NCBI GenBank assembly: GCA_036365145.1
Contig: JAEOAD010002279.1
Location: 1,980,001 to 2,044,000, forward strand
Length of the DNA: 64,000 nt
Direction: 5' to 3'
From: Orientallactaga sibirica
Lineage: Eukaryota; Chordata; Mammalia; Rodentia; Dipodidae
Positions 30,909 to 41,952 of this stretch are shown piece after piece. The notes under the pieces were generated by a model. The model had not been told where the DNA came from and did no database searches. It saw nothing but the letters and a program-made list of their open reading frames with translations. The position numbers were made by a program, and so were the translations under genes. Every line of letters begins with the position of its first letter. Position 1 is the stretch's first letter.

Positions 30909-31138
30909 AACTGGAAGGATGGCTTAGCAATCAAGGCATTTGCCTGCAAAGTCAAAGGACCCAGGTTCGACTCCCCAGGACCCATGTAAGCTGGAGGCAC
31001 AAGGGGGAGCATGAGTCTGGAGTTCCTTTGCAGTGGCTGCAGGCCCTGGTGCACCCATTCTCTTCCTCTCTCTCTCTCTCTCTCTCTCCCTCTCTCACTC
31101 ACTTTCTCTGTGTCAAATAAATATAAATAAAAATAAAG
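30909..31138 (+). mobile_element. DIP-like SINE, type A
   Basis: Plus copy with head AGAACTGGAAGGATGGCTTA, GGTTCGACTCCCCAGG and an AAATATAAATAAAAATAAA tail. Confidence 0.92.
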
Positions 31139-31649
31139 ATATGTTGGACTTTCAGTTTGGTTCTATAGTGAACCAATGGGCTAATGTGAGAGGTCAAATG
31201 TGAGAGGTCAAATGAAGCCAACTTCACGCACCATGACCTGACATTCAGCAAGGAATGCACGTGGCACTCAGCTCCTGCCTTCGCTCCATCCAAGGTTGGG
31301 GTTAAGCACTGGTGAGCACCAGGCATTCAGAATGCAGAGAGACAGTCCCTACCCATCACAGGGCACCGTACCTGAGTGGCCTTGAAGGGGCACTGCAGTG
31401 GTCCAAGCTTGGAATCTATAACCACCAGATGCTTCTGTGTGACCTGGGTCTTGAAGGAACCAAGTCAGGGCTACAGAATTGATTGATAAATCATCTCTTT
31501 AGACAAAGCAAAGGAAGAGGGGGAGCCAGGGATAAGCAAAGGAGACTGGCCAGGTTGGGAATTTTCTCAGCTGTCTGATGGGTAGAACTAGACCAGGCAA
31601 TGTAGAAAGAAGGGAATGTAAAGCTTACGTCAAAGAACTAGGGTCTACC
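31139..31649. other. Unique sequence, no gene identified
   Basis: No repeat family was recognised. TGTGAGAGGTCAAA is repeated in tandem at about 31188-31214. Confidence 0.5.
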
Positions 31650-31790
31650 GCTGGGCGTGGTGGCGCACGCCTTTAATCCCAGCACTTGGGAGCAGAGGTA
31701 GGAGGATTGCCGTGAGTTCGAGGCCACCCTGAGACTACATAGTGAATTCCATGTCAGCCTGGACTAGAGTGAAACCCTACCTTGAAAAAC
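31650..31790 (+). mobile_element. B1 SINE
   Basis: Plus B1, CTGGGCGTGGTGGCGCACGC to CTACCTTGAAAAACC, whose A tail leads into the purine tract. Confidence 0.95.
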
Positions 31791-31970
31791 CAAAAAAAAA
31801 AAAAAAAAAAAGGAAGGAAGGAAGGAAGGAAGGAAGGAAGGAAGGAAAGAAAGGAAGGAAAGGAGGGAGGAGGGAGGGAGGGAGGGAGGGAGGAAGGAAG
31901 GAAGGAAGGAAGGAAGGAAGGAAGGAAGGAAGGAAGGAAGGAAGGAAGGAAGGAAGGAAGAAAAAAAGAA
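31791..31970. repeat. A tail followed by a (GGAA)n tract
   Basis: About 20 A bases, then GGAA, GGGA and GGAA blocks. The Lys/Glu/Gly/Arg-rich and Ser/Phe/Leu/Pro-rich frames here are repeat artefacts. Confidence 0.95.
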
Positions 31971-32465
31971 TCTGGTGATTTGGTCTAAGCGCTCGGTGCT
32001 CACACTGAGACGAATCCCATGGTTAAGGACATGCAGGCAGTGCTAACTCAAACTGTGGAGTCTCCTGATCAGACTCACACTTTGACCCCTGGAAGCCACA
32101 CAGGATAGACTTGAAGGTTCTGAGGCTGCAGACAGAAACCCCTAGAGGCTTGTTCCTGGGACTGGAAGGCAATGCCCTTGCCCCACAAGGAGAAATCTCT
32201 CCGGGAGAAGGGATAGGAAGGGTCTTAGAAGTTCTTATTGAGAGAGAGAGTAGGCAGCTAGGGTGACTGGCCCCCTGAAAGAAAAAAAGAAATGTTTAAG
32301 CCTATCTGAATAGTCTGCACTTTGCTAGAGACATAAGCTGACTTCTTCTCTCTTGCCTCGGCCCCCATACCCGAGCCCCTCCCTGGGAAGGGAGGTCTCT
32401 CCTACAATTTAAATGTAGCCCTAACATTGGGGTCGGTCAAAGTGCAGCCCAACAGACTGGCCTTT
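31971..32465. other. Unique sequence, no gene identified
   Basis: No repeat family or exon was recognised. Confidence 0.5.
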
Positions 32466-32650
32466 TTGATGAGAGAGAGAGAATTGGCATGCCATGGCCC
32501 CCAGCCACGGCATGCACCACCTTGTGCACATGTGCGACCTTCTGCGTGCATCACCTTGTGCATCTGGCTTACATGGGATCTGGGGAGTCCAATATGGGTC
32601 CTTAGGTCTTGCAGGCAAGCGCCTTAACCACAAAGCCATCTCTCCAGCCC
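32466..32650 (-). mobile_element. Diverged DIP-like SINE, type C-like
   Basis: Minus copy with GCACATGTGCGACC, as in type C, and an extra CACCTTGTG block, possibly an internal duplication. The head is CTCTCCAGCCC. Confidence 0.82.
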
Positions 32651-32722
32651 AAATATAATAATTTAATCATTATCCTTCTCAGTCTACTTTTAATCAATTC
32701 TTTGGTTAAAAATAGACACAAA

Positions 32723-32935
32723 CCGATTGGAAAGATGGCTTAGCAAGTAAGGCGTTTGCCTGTGAAGCCTAAGGACCCCGGTTCAATTCTCCAGGTCCTA
32801 CGTAAACCAGATGCACATGGTGGCACATGTGTCTGGAGTTCATTTGCAGTGGCTAGAGGCCCTGGTGTGCCCATTCTCACTCTCTCTCTCTCTCCCCCTC
32901 TCTCTGTCTCAAATAAATAAATAATCATTTTTTAT
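32723..32935 (+). mobile_element. DIP-like SINE, type A
   Basis: Plus copy with diverged head CGATTGGAAAGATGGC and body GATGCACATGGTGGCACATG. Confidence 0.92.
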
Positions 32936-33180
32936 AAAAGACACACACCCAGGGTTTGGGGTTCAAGGATTTACCTGAACCCCTAGCACCCCATTAACCT
33001 TATGGCAGCCTTGCCGGGAGCAGGCTGGATGACTCTGGAATAGTATCCTCACTTGTCTGGGTAGGATCCACTCTTGAAAGCTGGCTCATCTTTACTTCCT
33101 CCTGGTCTGACATCTCAGGCTTCTATATTCCTGTCCTCGGAACTGCCTCTCAGAACTGCAAGACAAGGGGAAGGAAAATC

Positions 33181-33182
<2 letters not shown>

Positions 33183-33226
<44 letters not shown>
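33183..33226. repeat. (CA)n microsatellite
   Basis: About 22 uninterrupted CA units. Confidence 0.96.
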
Positions 33227-33230
<4 letters not shown>

Positions 33231-33629
33231 CTACGCACATACACGTATGCATATATTTCCAAGCCATTCGAGTCCCCTTTAATACTTTCATTCAAGACTC
33301 GTCTTCCCATGAGACACTCTGGCTGTTAGTTTATAATTAGACTCTCTCTCCCCTCATACAGCCGAGCTGCTGCGTTGGAGGGAGAGTCAGCACCGGGTAA
33401 GGCCACTGTCAACAAATTTGGTCAGTCCCCTTTCTTGCCAGTCATAGTTCCAGTTGAGCGGATTTCAGCTGCTCCTGGGGTGAATGTTAATGCCTCCGAC
33501 GGATACAGTTGCAAGGGGAAAAAAGCTACAATAGAATGCCTGCCTCCCTTTCTAGGTCTGGGTCTCATCTCAGTGTCTTTGTGATGGGGGAGGGGTGCAG
33601 CAGGGAAACTAGAAAGGGACTTAAGACAG
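33227..33629. other. Unique sequence, no gene identified
   Basis: No repeat family or exon was recognised. Confidence 0.5.
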
Positions 33630-33710
33630 CGGCCAGAGCTCTTGGTTTGCAAGCTAGCCCAGCCACTGATTTTTCTTACTTTCTTTTTTTCTTTTAAAGA
33701 TATATTTTAT

Positions 33711-33975
33711 GGGCTGGAGAGATGGCTTAGTGGTTAAGGCAACTGCCTCCTATGCTTAAGAACGCTGGTTCCAATCTCCAGCGGTTCCAATCTCCAGGTC
33801 CCATGTTTAGCCATATGCAAGATGACGCAAGGGCGCAATGCCACACTGGGCCACAAGGGGGCGCATGCATCTGGAGTTCATTCACAGCAGCTGAGAGACT
33901 GCTGGCACGCCCATCTCTATCTGTCTTCCTCTCCCTCTCTCTCTGTCTCTCTCTGTGTCTCTCTCCAAAAAGTAA
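33711..33975 (+). mobile_element. DIP-like SINE, type B'
   Basis: GGTTCCAATCTCCAGC is duplicated and CCACAAGGGGGCGC lies at 33851-33864. AAAGATATATTT flanks the copy on both sides. Confidence 0.95.
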
Positions 33976-33984
33976 AGATATATT

Positions 33985-34183
33985 TAATTTATTTATTTAT
34001 TTGAGAGAGAGAGGAAGAGGCAGAGAGAGAGAATGGGCATGCCAGGGCCTCCAGCCACTGCAAACAAACTCCAGACGCATGCCCCCCCTTGTGCATCTGG
34101 CTTTCGTGGCTCCTGGGGAATCAAACCCAGGTCCTTAGGCTTCACAGGTAAATGCCTTAACCGATAAGCCATCACCCCAACCC
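33985..34183 (-). mobile_element. DIP-like SINE, type A
   Basis: Minus copy with TTTATTTATTTATTTGAG tail and a diverged head CCATCACCCCAACCC. The preceding type B' inserted near its tail in the opposite orientation. Confidence 0.93.
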
Positions 34184-34330
34184 ACCACTGATTTTTCTCT
34201 GTACCGTTGTAAAAGTCCCTCAGCTCTCTGGATCCTTGGGTATTTGACTATAAAATGAGGTGCAGGATACATATCTCACAGGCTGCTGGAGACAGCAACA
34301 CAGGGAATATTGCATGCTCTTTGGCAAAAC

Positions 34331-34799
34331 CTGCGGGGTGAAGGTCCCAGGATCAGGAATCGTAGCTCAGTTTCCAAAGTAAAGGGCTGGGGAGTCGGTG
34401 GGGGGCGGGGTGCAGATACTTCAGTATAGCCAGGTTCCCACATCCCGTCCACATCAGAGTCCCAGTGAAACAGGAAGGGGGGGGGACGCAGCAGATGCCC
34501 CCCAAAGTGCTCTCTGATGAATATTTGTGATGAAACTGGTGTTCAACCAGCAAGGGCAGGAAGAAAACGTGCAGACATTACTGAATGTCTGTGCTCTCTT
34601 ACCATCTTTGTGTGTGTGCACACGCGCATGTGTGCGTGGTGTATGCATGTGTATGTTGTGTCGATGAGAGCCCCTCGGTCTCCCGAAAATGTCCTGCCCT
34701 GTTGCTCTGCTGCTCGTTCTTTTTGGAACCAGAATCTCTAATGGATCCCAGAGCCTGTCATTTATTTTTTTATTTTATTTTTAATTTTTGTGAGCCCTG
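34331..34799. other. Unique sequence, no gene identified
   Basis: No repeat family was recognised. A GT-rich purine-pyrimidine stretch lies at 34608-34660. Confidence 0.5.
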
Positions 34800-34955
34800 G
34801 CCATTCTCTAATCTGCCTGTCCTCCACAGGACTGGGATTACAGCGTGCCCAGCTGGTCATGTGGGTGCCGGGAACCCAAGTGGTCTCTCAGACCTCCTCA
34901 GACCTTCAGTTGGCACAGGAAGTGCTCTTGATCACTGACCTACCTCTCCAGCCAT
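34800..34955 (-). mobile_element. Old B4-type SINE
   Basis: A minus B1-like part (ACTGGGATTACAGCGTGCCC) joins an ID-like part ending GATCACTGACCTACCTCTCC, the B4 layout, with heavy divergence. Confidence 0.55.
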
Positions 34956-35002
34956 CTTCTTACCATCACTTTGGTAGCGTTTATTGCTGCTGCTGTTGTT
35001 GT

Positions 35003-35153
35003 TTTTTGGTTTTTTGAGGTAGAGTTCCGCTCTAGTCAAGGCCAACCTGGAATTAACTATGTAGTCTCAGGGTGGCCTCAAACTCATGGCGATCCTCCTA
35101 CCTCTGCCTCCCGAGTGCTGGGATTAAAGGCGTGCGCCACCATGCCTGGCTTT
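35003..35153 (-). mobile_element. B1 SINE
   Basis: Minus B1 from GGTTTTTTGAGGTAGAG to GCCACCATGCCTGGC. Confidence 0.95.
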
Positions 35154-35206
35154 TTGGTTTTGTTGTTTTTTGTTTGCTTGCTTGTTTGTTTGTTTTGTTT
35201 TGTTTT

Positions 35207-35432
35207 AAAATACATTCATTTATTTGAGAGAGAGAGAAGCCAAGATAGGAAGGGCAGATAGATAGAGAGAAAGAGAGAGAATGGGCATGCCAGGGCCTCT
35301 AGCCACTGCAGATGAATTGCAGATGCATGCACCCCCTTGTGCATCTGGCTTACATGGGTCCTGGAGAACTGAACCTATGTCCTTTGGCTTTGCTGTCAAG
35401 CGCCTTAACTGCTAAGCCTTTTCTCCAGTCCT
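35207..35432 (-). mobile_element. DIP-like SINE, type A
   Basis: Minus copy with CATTCATTTATTTGAGAG, ACCCCCTTGTGCATCTGG and diverged head CCTTTTCTCCAGTCC. Confidence 0.93.
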
Positions 35433-35454
35433 CATTTTGGTAACATTAAATGTG

Positions 35455-35475
35455 ATTTTTTGTGTGTGTGCACGT

Positions 35476-35506
<31 letters not shown>

Positions 35507-35818
35507 GTGGGAATATGTATGTATATGGGTGCATGTGTGTTAGGGGGTTTGCACATGCATGCACACTCGCATTTGGGTGTGTGTGCACAGACGCATGTAA
35601 AGGCCAAGGCAGGGTCTTTCAGTTGAGCCCAAAGCTTGCAAATTCAGCTAGTCCAGCTGACCAGCTTTGCTGGGGGAACCTGGGTCTCCGCTTCCTGGAG
35701 CTATGGGATTAAGGAGCCCACCGCATTCATGTAGCATTACATAGGAGTCAGAGAGCAGGCTCTGGTCGTCAATCTTGCACAGCAAGCACTTTACTGACTG
35801 AACCACCTCCCCAGTACC
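35455..35818 (-). mobile_element. B4/RSINE1-type SINE with (TG)n end
   Basis: A (TG)n tail (35460-35510) leads to GCATGTAAAGGCCAAGGC, a B1-like middle and an ID-like end CACAGCAAGCACTTTACTGA then CCACCTCCCCAGTACCC. Confidence 0.75.
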
Positions 35819-36274
35819 CTAGATGGGAATTCTTCTACCCAAACCAAAGATGAAGAAACTGAGGCCCAAAGAAGAAGTGGGTAGGGAAGGATGCTCTGAG
35901 GTTACTTTCGTCTGCCCGTGGGCCCCATCCTTGGCACCGAAGAAGAAGAATATCAGGATGAGATAAAGGACAGGTATGTGGAAGGTCATGAACAAAGCAA
36001 GTGATCCTTCGGAGTTCTTAGGGATCATTCTGGCGTCAGGGATGAACTTCTGTCACAAATCAAAAAGCATCTTGCTCACTTTATAGAATGTCCCCAGCAC
36101 CAAGCTCTCACCTAGGACCAAGCAGACACCCTATTAATAGGCATCGGGTGAATGAGCGGCACCCACATGGTTCATCAACAGCCCTTAGCTGTTCCCATTG
36201 ATAACAAAGAATAAGAAAGGCAGGAAACTCCGTCACCAACATTGTACAAGGAATTTACGCACATTTGTTATCAC
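35819..36274. other. Mostly unique; short MIR-like piece
   Basis: AAGATGAAGAAACTGAGGCC at 35848 resembles the 'gatgaggaaactgaggc' block of minus-strand MIR. No exon was recognised. Confidence 0.45.
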
Positions 36275-36686
36275 AACTATTATTATTATTATTAGCAACA
36301 TAATTTGCATAGGTACATCATGTGTTGCTTCCCCCTTTTCCCTCGTCCCTGCCCCCATTCCGCTGGGGACACTCCTCAGTGGGGTTGCAGGTATTCCCCA
36401 TGGGGTTGTGGGTTATGCGTTGTGGGAGCAGCAGTCAGTTATTTTGGGAGGGGGGGTGGGAATACTTCTGGGCATGATGTCTCAACCTGTGGCTCTTACA
36501 ACCTTTCTGCCCTCTCTTCCACAAAATTCCCTGAGCCATGGTAGGTAGGAGCCTCTGGATCTCTGCTTTGGTAGGTGTTGAGTGTCCTCAGGGTCTGTCT
36601 CCTTCACCCTGGTGCTGATTATCAGGAACAGCATGAAAACAGCTCTCTTGCTTGTCTCCCCAATTCCTCTGTTGATTCAGCTGTAT
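36275..36686 (-). mobile_element. L1 LINE 3' end, inverted copy
   Basis: Reverse complement of the element at 28650-29102: TATTATTATTATT, then ATGATGTCTCAACCTGTGGC, CCCTGAGCCATGG and CACCCTGGTGCTGATTATCA. Both copies include the same ~400-base block. Confidence 0.75.
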
Positions 36687-36699
36687 CATAACTATTCTT

Positions 36700-36914
36700 T
36701 TTTTAAATTATTTTATTTTTATTTATTTATTTGAGAGAGAGAGAGAGAGAGGGAGGGAGAGAATGGGCACACCAGGGCCCCCAGCCACTGCAAACGAACT
36801 CCAGACGCATGCGCCCCCTTGTGCATCTGGCTTACGTGGGTCCTGGGGAATCGAACCTGGGTCCTTTGACTTTGCAGGCAAGCGCCTTAACCACTAAGCC
36901 ATCTCTCCAGCCCC
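36700..36914 (-). mobile_element. DIP-like SINE, type A
   Basis: Minus copy with GCGCCCCCTTGTGCATC. ATAACTATTCTT at 36688-36699 and 36917-36928 is the target-site duplication. It inserted at the edge of the L1. Confidence 0.95.
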
Positions 36915-36928
36915 TATAACTATTCTTA

Positions 36929-37734
36929 TTTCTATTGCCGAAGAACAGATCACCCCAGAACTCTGTGGCTGGGGACGCTGACTCGCTCTTTCTCTGGACT
37001 TGGCTGTTTCTGGGCTCTATTCACCTGAGAGCTCAAGTGGGGCTGAAATGTGCCAAATAGTTCCCCAGCCCCCCCCACACCCCTCCCCACGCCTTCCCTG
37101 GTGTCTCTTCATGCAGACTCTTAATCCAGGCACCTCGCCTAGGCTTTTTCATTACACAGTGGCTGACTCCAGAAAGAGAATTTCCATTGTCATCACACTC
37201 CAGTGTTCCAGAGACCAAAGCAGATTGCCTGGCCAAGCCCAGGATCAATGTGGGAAAGGACTGTACGAAGGCGCAGCTATAAAAATCTGGATGCATCTAT
37301 CTTCATGAGTAACACATAACAGTGATTGAATCTGCAGCAAGCACTTAGGAAGGAGCCTGGCTCTTCGTTGGTATGCCACTTATGGATTAGTAATAGCTAA
37401 TTAGCAATATCTAATTATAGCCTACTATTATCATAATTATTATGAAGTTCCTTAATGCAACTGCTTTTATTTCCATGGACTCTAGCTCTGAGGCAGCCCA
37501 CCCCCACCCACCCACCCAGGCCCTGAGCATATCACCAAAACTATGGCAATTATACATGGGTAGTGGATGAAGCCACAAAACATAAAGGAAAATCCGTTTT
37601 TCTCTTCTCCCTGTACTCATTGCCTTTCACTGAGCTCTCCTCAGTTTGGACGTGTTTTCTGTTCAATCCCAAAAGTCATGCTGGAATCTAAAAGACGCTT
37701 GCTCATTTCTGTAAGAAATGGTTTGCTCACTAGC
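36929..37734. other. Unique sequence, no gene identified
   Basis: About 800 bases with no recognised repeat. A C-rich stretch lies at 37062-37092 and (CCCA)n at 37500-37517. Confidence 0.5.
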
Positions 37735-37909
37735 ATATTTATTTACTTATGAGAGACCGAGAGAGAGAGAAAGAAAAATGGGAGTGCCAGGGGCCTCCAG
37801 ACGCACGTACCACCTATGCACCTGGCTTTACGTGGCTACTGGGGAATCGAACCTGGGTCCTTAGGCTTTGCAGACAAATGCCTTAGCTGCTCAGCTATCG
37901 CTCCAGCCA
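37735..37909 (-). mobile_element. DIP-like SINE, type A, internally deleted
   Basis: Minus copy lacking CAGCCACTGCAAACGAACT between GGCCTC and CAGACGCAC. TAGCATATTT recurs on both sides as a target-site duplication. Confidence 0.92.
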
Positions 37910-38779
37910 GTCTATAGCATATTTCCAAGCCCATCATGGTCATCTGGTCCTTCTTCCCTTCCGCTCCTTTGGAGATGGACACAGCCCCCAGTCCTATCCG
38001 ATGAGAAGCGGACAGACACTTCCCGGGCATCTTGCGAAGAAAATTACTCTGACGAAAAGAAGAGTCGTTCAAGTTTTTCACGCTGGTGGACTTTTCTGTC
38101 ATCTTCCTAGAAAGGTCAGGCCCAAGATAGCTCTCTGGTCCCAGAGGGGAAGACATAGGCAACACAGCCCAGCAAACCTCCATACCTTCGGCTTCGAATA
38201 GAGTCCCTCTCTCAACGCTGGACTCCGTAACCTGCTAGCTAGTCCATCCTGCAGCTGTCACAGCCTGACACTGAGCTGCTCCGATGATCAGATATGGTTT
38301 GGAGTTGGGGATTGCTGTCCTGAAGCACTGGGACAACATTTAGCCACTATAGGATCTTATATCCTGGGCTGCTTGCTATGTCAGGAGCTGCGGAATTTGA
38401 GGTCGCAGCCCAGGACCACCCCGACATGAAGGGAAGCATAGAAAGTTCTTGAAAGCGGCGCCTTGGGGTTGAGGACTTTCTGAAAGTGCACGCGGGTGGG
38501 TGCCTATGTCTCTCCAGGTTTCTGACTTCCTTGGAGGACCACACAGCCACCTCAGGTACGCTAGGAAAACTGGTCAGAATACTGAGTTGATTCTATCCTT
38601 GCTTCTGAAAGGAACAACAACAAAAAGCTATGGAATTATTAACAAGATCTGGGAAAGTGGAGTTAGTCTGATGCAGCTTCTTTGTTGGGCTTTGAAGGGA
38701 GTTTTTTATGTTATCACTTCAATGACTTCCAAATAGCTGCTTTGGCTAGATGGGCTTTTTTCATCCATTTTCAAGTGAG
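37910..38779. other. Unique sequence, no gene identified
   Basis: About 870 bases with no recognised repeat family or exon. Confidence 0.5.
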
Positions 38780-39062
38780 AGAGAGAGAGAGAGAGAGAAA
38801 GGAAGGAGGGAAGGAAAGAAGGAAGGAAGGAAGGAAGGAAGGAAGGAAGGAAGGAAGGAAGGAAGGAAGGGAGGGAGGGACGGACAGAGGGAGGGAAGGA
38901 GGGAGGAAGGAAAGAAGGAAGGGAGGGAGGAAGGAAGGAAGAGAGGGAGGGACAAAGGAAGGAAGGAAAGAAGGAAGGAAGGAAGGAAGGAAGGAAGGAA
39001 GGAAGGAAGGAAGGAAGGAAGGAAGGAAGGAAGGAAGGGAGGAAGGAAGGAAGGAAGAGAGA
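38780..39062. repeat. 280-base (GGAA)n-rich purine tract
   Basis: (GA)n followed by long GGAA arrays broken by GGGA, GGAC and GAGA units. Frames on both strands run through it only because the repeat has no stops. Confidence 0.96.
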
Positions 39063-39366
39063 TTCTGGCATGGCTCTGCAGCCTTGGGTCCCTTGAGCCT
39101 GTCTCCCCAGCCACAGGATATGGGTACAAATTTGTCTTTCAAGTTCACGGAACGGATGGTCCAGAAAGCGCTTTGTCACAGAAACGGCACTCAAGGAGCC
39201 TCATTGACAGCTCCACCTGACAGGTGACAAGCTCCTCACCTTGAACCTGAGTCTAACCCCATCCTAGGATGAGACTTCAGGGTCACTGGGAAGCCGTGAG
39301 TATGAATGCACTTTACTTATGGCCAGAGGGCAGGTACATTTGAAGCATGATCCCTAAAGCCTTTTA
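39063..39366. other. Unique sequence, no gene identified
   Basis: No repeat or exon was recognised. Confidence 0.5.
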
Positions 39367-39376
39367 AAATATATTT

Positions 39377-39419
<43 letters not shown>

Positions 39420-39588
39420 TTTGAGAGAGAGAGAGAGAACGGGCACACCAGGGCCTCCAGCCACTGCAAACGAACTCCAGACACATGCGCCCCCTTGTGC
39501 ATCTGGCTTACGTGGGTCCTGGAGAATCGAACCAGGATCTTTTGGCTTTGCAGGCAAACGCCTTCACCACTAAGCCACCTCTCCAGCC
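39367..39588 (-). mobile_element. DIP-like SINE, type A
   Basis: Minus copy with a (TATT)n tail of about 50 bases, GCGCCCCCTTGTGCATC and head CCACCTCTCCAGCC. Confidence 0.95.
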
Positions 39589-40008
39589 TCCTTAAACCCA
39601 TTTATACTCCTCCTTGAAATGTTCCCTCCGCGCTCTGTGATTCCTAGGCCGACAAATGTGGCGAAGGAGGTGGCGCCACTTTCTCAGGAGCAAGCCAGGC
39701 CTTACTAAACCAACTGCCTCCACTTCCTGACTTTTGGGGCACTTGGTCTTCCCCCAGCCATCACATGATGTGGGAACCATGGAATTCACAGGCAGCTTTG
39801 CAGGCCACATAGGAACCAGCCCCATTCCAAAAGAGGGTCCCCAGGTGACATGCCAGCCAGTGCCACCTCACAAAGCAAAGAGAGGACGCAGCTGAGGCTC
39901 ACCAAAGTGTGGCTTTGTGCAAAATAAGTAATTGGTTTCCTCTTGAAGCACTATTTTATGCTTTTGGATGGTTAATTATATCACACTAGATAATAAAAGG
40001 AATGCCTT
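39589..40008. other. Unique sequence, no gene identified
   Basis: No repeat family or exon was recognised. Confidence 0.5.
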
Positions 40009-40302
40009 GGAGCTGGAGAGATGGCTTAGTGGTTAAGGCGCCTGCCTGCTAAGCCTAAGAACGCTGGTTCCAGTCTCCAGCGGTTCCAATCTCCAGGTCC
40101 CACGTTTAGCCAGATGCAAAGTGATGCAAGGGCACAATGCCGCACTTGGCCACAAGGGGGCGCACACATCTGGATTTCGTTCACAGCAGCTGAGACACTG
40201 CTGGCGTGCCATCTCTGTCTTCCTCTCCCTCTCTCTCTATCTCTCTCTCTGTCTCTCTCTCTCTGACTCTCTCCAAAAAAAATTTTAAAAAATTTTTAAA
40301 AA
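40009..40302 (+). mobile_element. DIP-like SINE, type B'
   Basis: GGTTCCAGTCTCCAGC then GGTTCCAATCTCC is the duplicated box. CCACAAGGGGGCGC lies at 40150-40163. A long (CT)n precedes the A-rich tail. Confidence 0.95.
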
Positions 40303-40357
40303 GGAACACCTTTCCATATGGTAAAGGCATTCTATAAACAAAGATCTTCTGAGGGTT

Positions 40358-40516
40358 TTTGTTTGTTTGTTTGTTTGTTTGTTTGTTTTTGTTTTCAGCT
40401 TTTCGATGTAGGGTCTAACTCTAGCCCAGGCTGACCTGGAATTCACTATGTCATCTCAGGCTGGCCTCGAACTCATGGTGATCCTCCTACCTCTGCCACC
40501 TGAATGCTGAGATTAA
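40358..40516 (-). mobile_element. B1 SINE, head truncated
   Basis: Minus B1 with a (GTTT)n tail. It stops at TGAATGCTGAGATTA, so the first ~30 bases of the element are missing where the next SINE begins. Confidence 0.92.
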
Positions 40517-40517
40517 T

Positions 40518-40716
40518 TATAATTTATTTTATTTATTTGAGAGAGAGCTAGAAAGAGGAAGAGAGAAAGAGAGAGAATATGAGCACACCAGGGCCTCCAA
40601 CCATTGCAGTGGAACTCCAGAGGCATGTGCCAACTTGTGCATCTGGCTTACGTGGATCCTGGGGAATCGAACCTGGGTCCTTTGGCTTCTCAGGCAAACG
40701 CCTTAACCGCTGAGGC
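40518..40716 (-). mobile_element. DIP-like SINE, type A, head truncated
   Basis: Minus copy ending at CGCCTTAACCGCTGAGGC. The usual CATCTCTCCAGCCC is absent. Confidence 0.92.
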
Positions 40717-40744
40717 AAAAAGGCAAGCACCACCACAATTGCTT

Positions 40745-40860
40745 GAACAGATGAAGCAAAAGAGGCCCAGAAAGGTTAAAGTCCACACCTAGCAAGGGGA
40801 TCGGCCTGGCTCTGATTTCAGTCTGCCTGGGTGAAGATTCGAACTCCTACCCCAGCAGCA
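40745..40860 (-). mobile_element. MIR fragment
   Basis: AAGAGGCCCAGAAAGGTTAA, then TGGCTCTGATTTCAGTCTGC and AGATTCGAACTCC, follow minus-strand MIR order. Confidence 0.7.
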
Positions 40861-41240
40861 GTCCTTGAGATGGAACTGGACCTCTCTCCAGCCCCCAACT
40901 GGCCATGAGTCTTGTGTCTCCTGAGCACCTGCAGGGACTTTAAACACAGAGCAAACATAGTGGCTCATTTCCCCCTCAGATTCAGCAGTAACGTGTTTGG
41001 AAATGAACACATCCAGGTATCCAGACACACGTTAGTTCGGGGAGTGAGTCAGCACAGGAACTTCTTGGCCACGCCTCCTCTTTCTCCCACTCAACTTCCT
41101 TGCACCTCACTTCCCTCCCTGAGATGGGAGCAAAAGCATCTGCCTCATCAACGGGTGCTGCAGGGAGAGACGGTTCCATGAGTGACGTAACACAGTACCT
41201 AGTCCACCATAAATCTACAGTAAATTCCACATCCTTTTTT
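40861..41240. other. Unique sequence, no gene identified
   Basis: No further repeat family or exon was recognised. Confidence 0.5.
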
Positions 41241-41471
41241 AAATATGTATTTTAATTAATTAATTAATTAATTTGAGAGACAGTAAGAAGCAGAGAGAGA
41301 GAGAGAGAGAGAAAATGGGTGTACCAGGACCTCCAGCCATTGCAAATGAACTCCATATGCATGCTCCCCCCTGCCTTGTGCATCTGGCTTATGTGGGTCC
41401 TGGGAGAGTCGAACCGGGATCCTCTGGCTTTGTAGGCAAACGTCTTAACCACTAAGCCATCTCTCCAGCCC
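41241..41471 (-). mobile_element. DIP-like SINE, type A
   Basis: Minus copy with an (AATT)n tail and CTCTCCAGCCC head. TCCACATCC(ATTC)TTTTT occurs on both sides as a target-site duplication with a small insertion. Confidence 0.94.
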
Positions 41472-41505
41472 TCCACATCCATTCTTTTTAAAAAATAAAA
41501 TAAAA

Positions 41506-41632
41506 ATGGTGGTGGTAATCCCAGCACTCGGGAGGCAGAGGTAGGAGGGCGAGAGTTCGAGTCCACCCTGAGACTACATAGTTAATTCCAGGTCAGCCTG
41601 GACCAGAGTGAGACCCTACCTCGCAAAAACCA
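41506..41632 (+). mobile_element. B1 SINE, 5' truncated
   Basis: Starts GGTGGTGGTAATCCCAGCAC, so GCCGGGC and the GCACGCCTTT block are missing. It ends CCCTACCTCGCAAAAACC with an AAATAAAAT-rich tail. Confidence 0.93.
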
Positions 41633-41682
41633 AAAAATAAAATAGAATAAAATAAAAATAAAAATAAAAAATAAAATAAAAT

Positions 41683-41942
41683 GGGGCTGGAGAGATGGCT
41701 TAGGGGTCAAGGCGCCTGCCTCCTAAGCCTAAGAACACTGGTTCCAATCTCCAGCGGTTCCAATCCCCAGGTCCCACGTTTAGCCAGATGCAAAGTGACA
41801 CAAGGGCGCAATGCTGCACTTGACCACAAGGGGGCACACGCGTCTGGATTTCTTTCGCGGTAGCTGAGAGGCTGCTGGCGCGCCCATCTCTATCTATCTT
41901 CCTCTCCCTCTCTCTCTGTCTGTCTCTGTCTCTCTCAAAAAA
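41683..41942 (+). mobile_element. DIP-like SINE, type B'
   Basis: GGTTCCAATCTCCAGC is followed by GGTTCCAATCCCC. The CTCF-like core has one change (CCACAAGGGGGCAC). Confidence 0.95.
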
Positions 41943-41952
41943 TAAAAATATA

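Larger units (their letters stand above)
33630..34330 (+). mobile_element. MIR split by nested SINEs
   Basis: AGCTCTTGGTTTGCAAGC (33635-33655) and, after the SINEs, TCTCTGTACCGTTGTAAAAG and GACTATAAAATGAGG follow MIR order. CCACTGATTTTTCT lies on both sides of the SINE block (33662-33676 and about 34185-34198). Confidence 0.55.

Noticed and set aside
38682..39227. 181-codon plus-strand frame and long minus-strand frames over the GGAA tract
   Set aside because: They consist of repeated Lys/Glu/Gly/Arg or Ser/Phe/Leu/Pro units from a stop-free tetranucleotide repeat.
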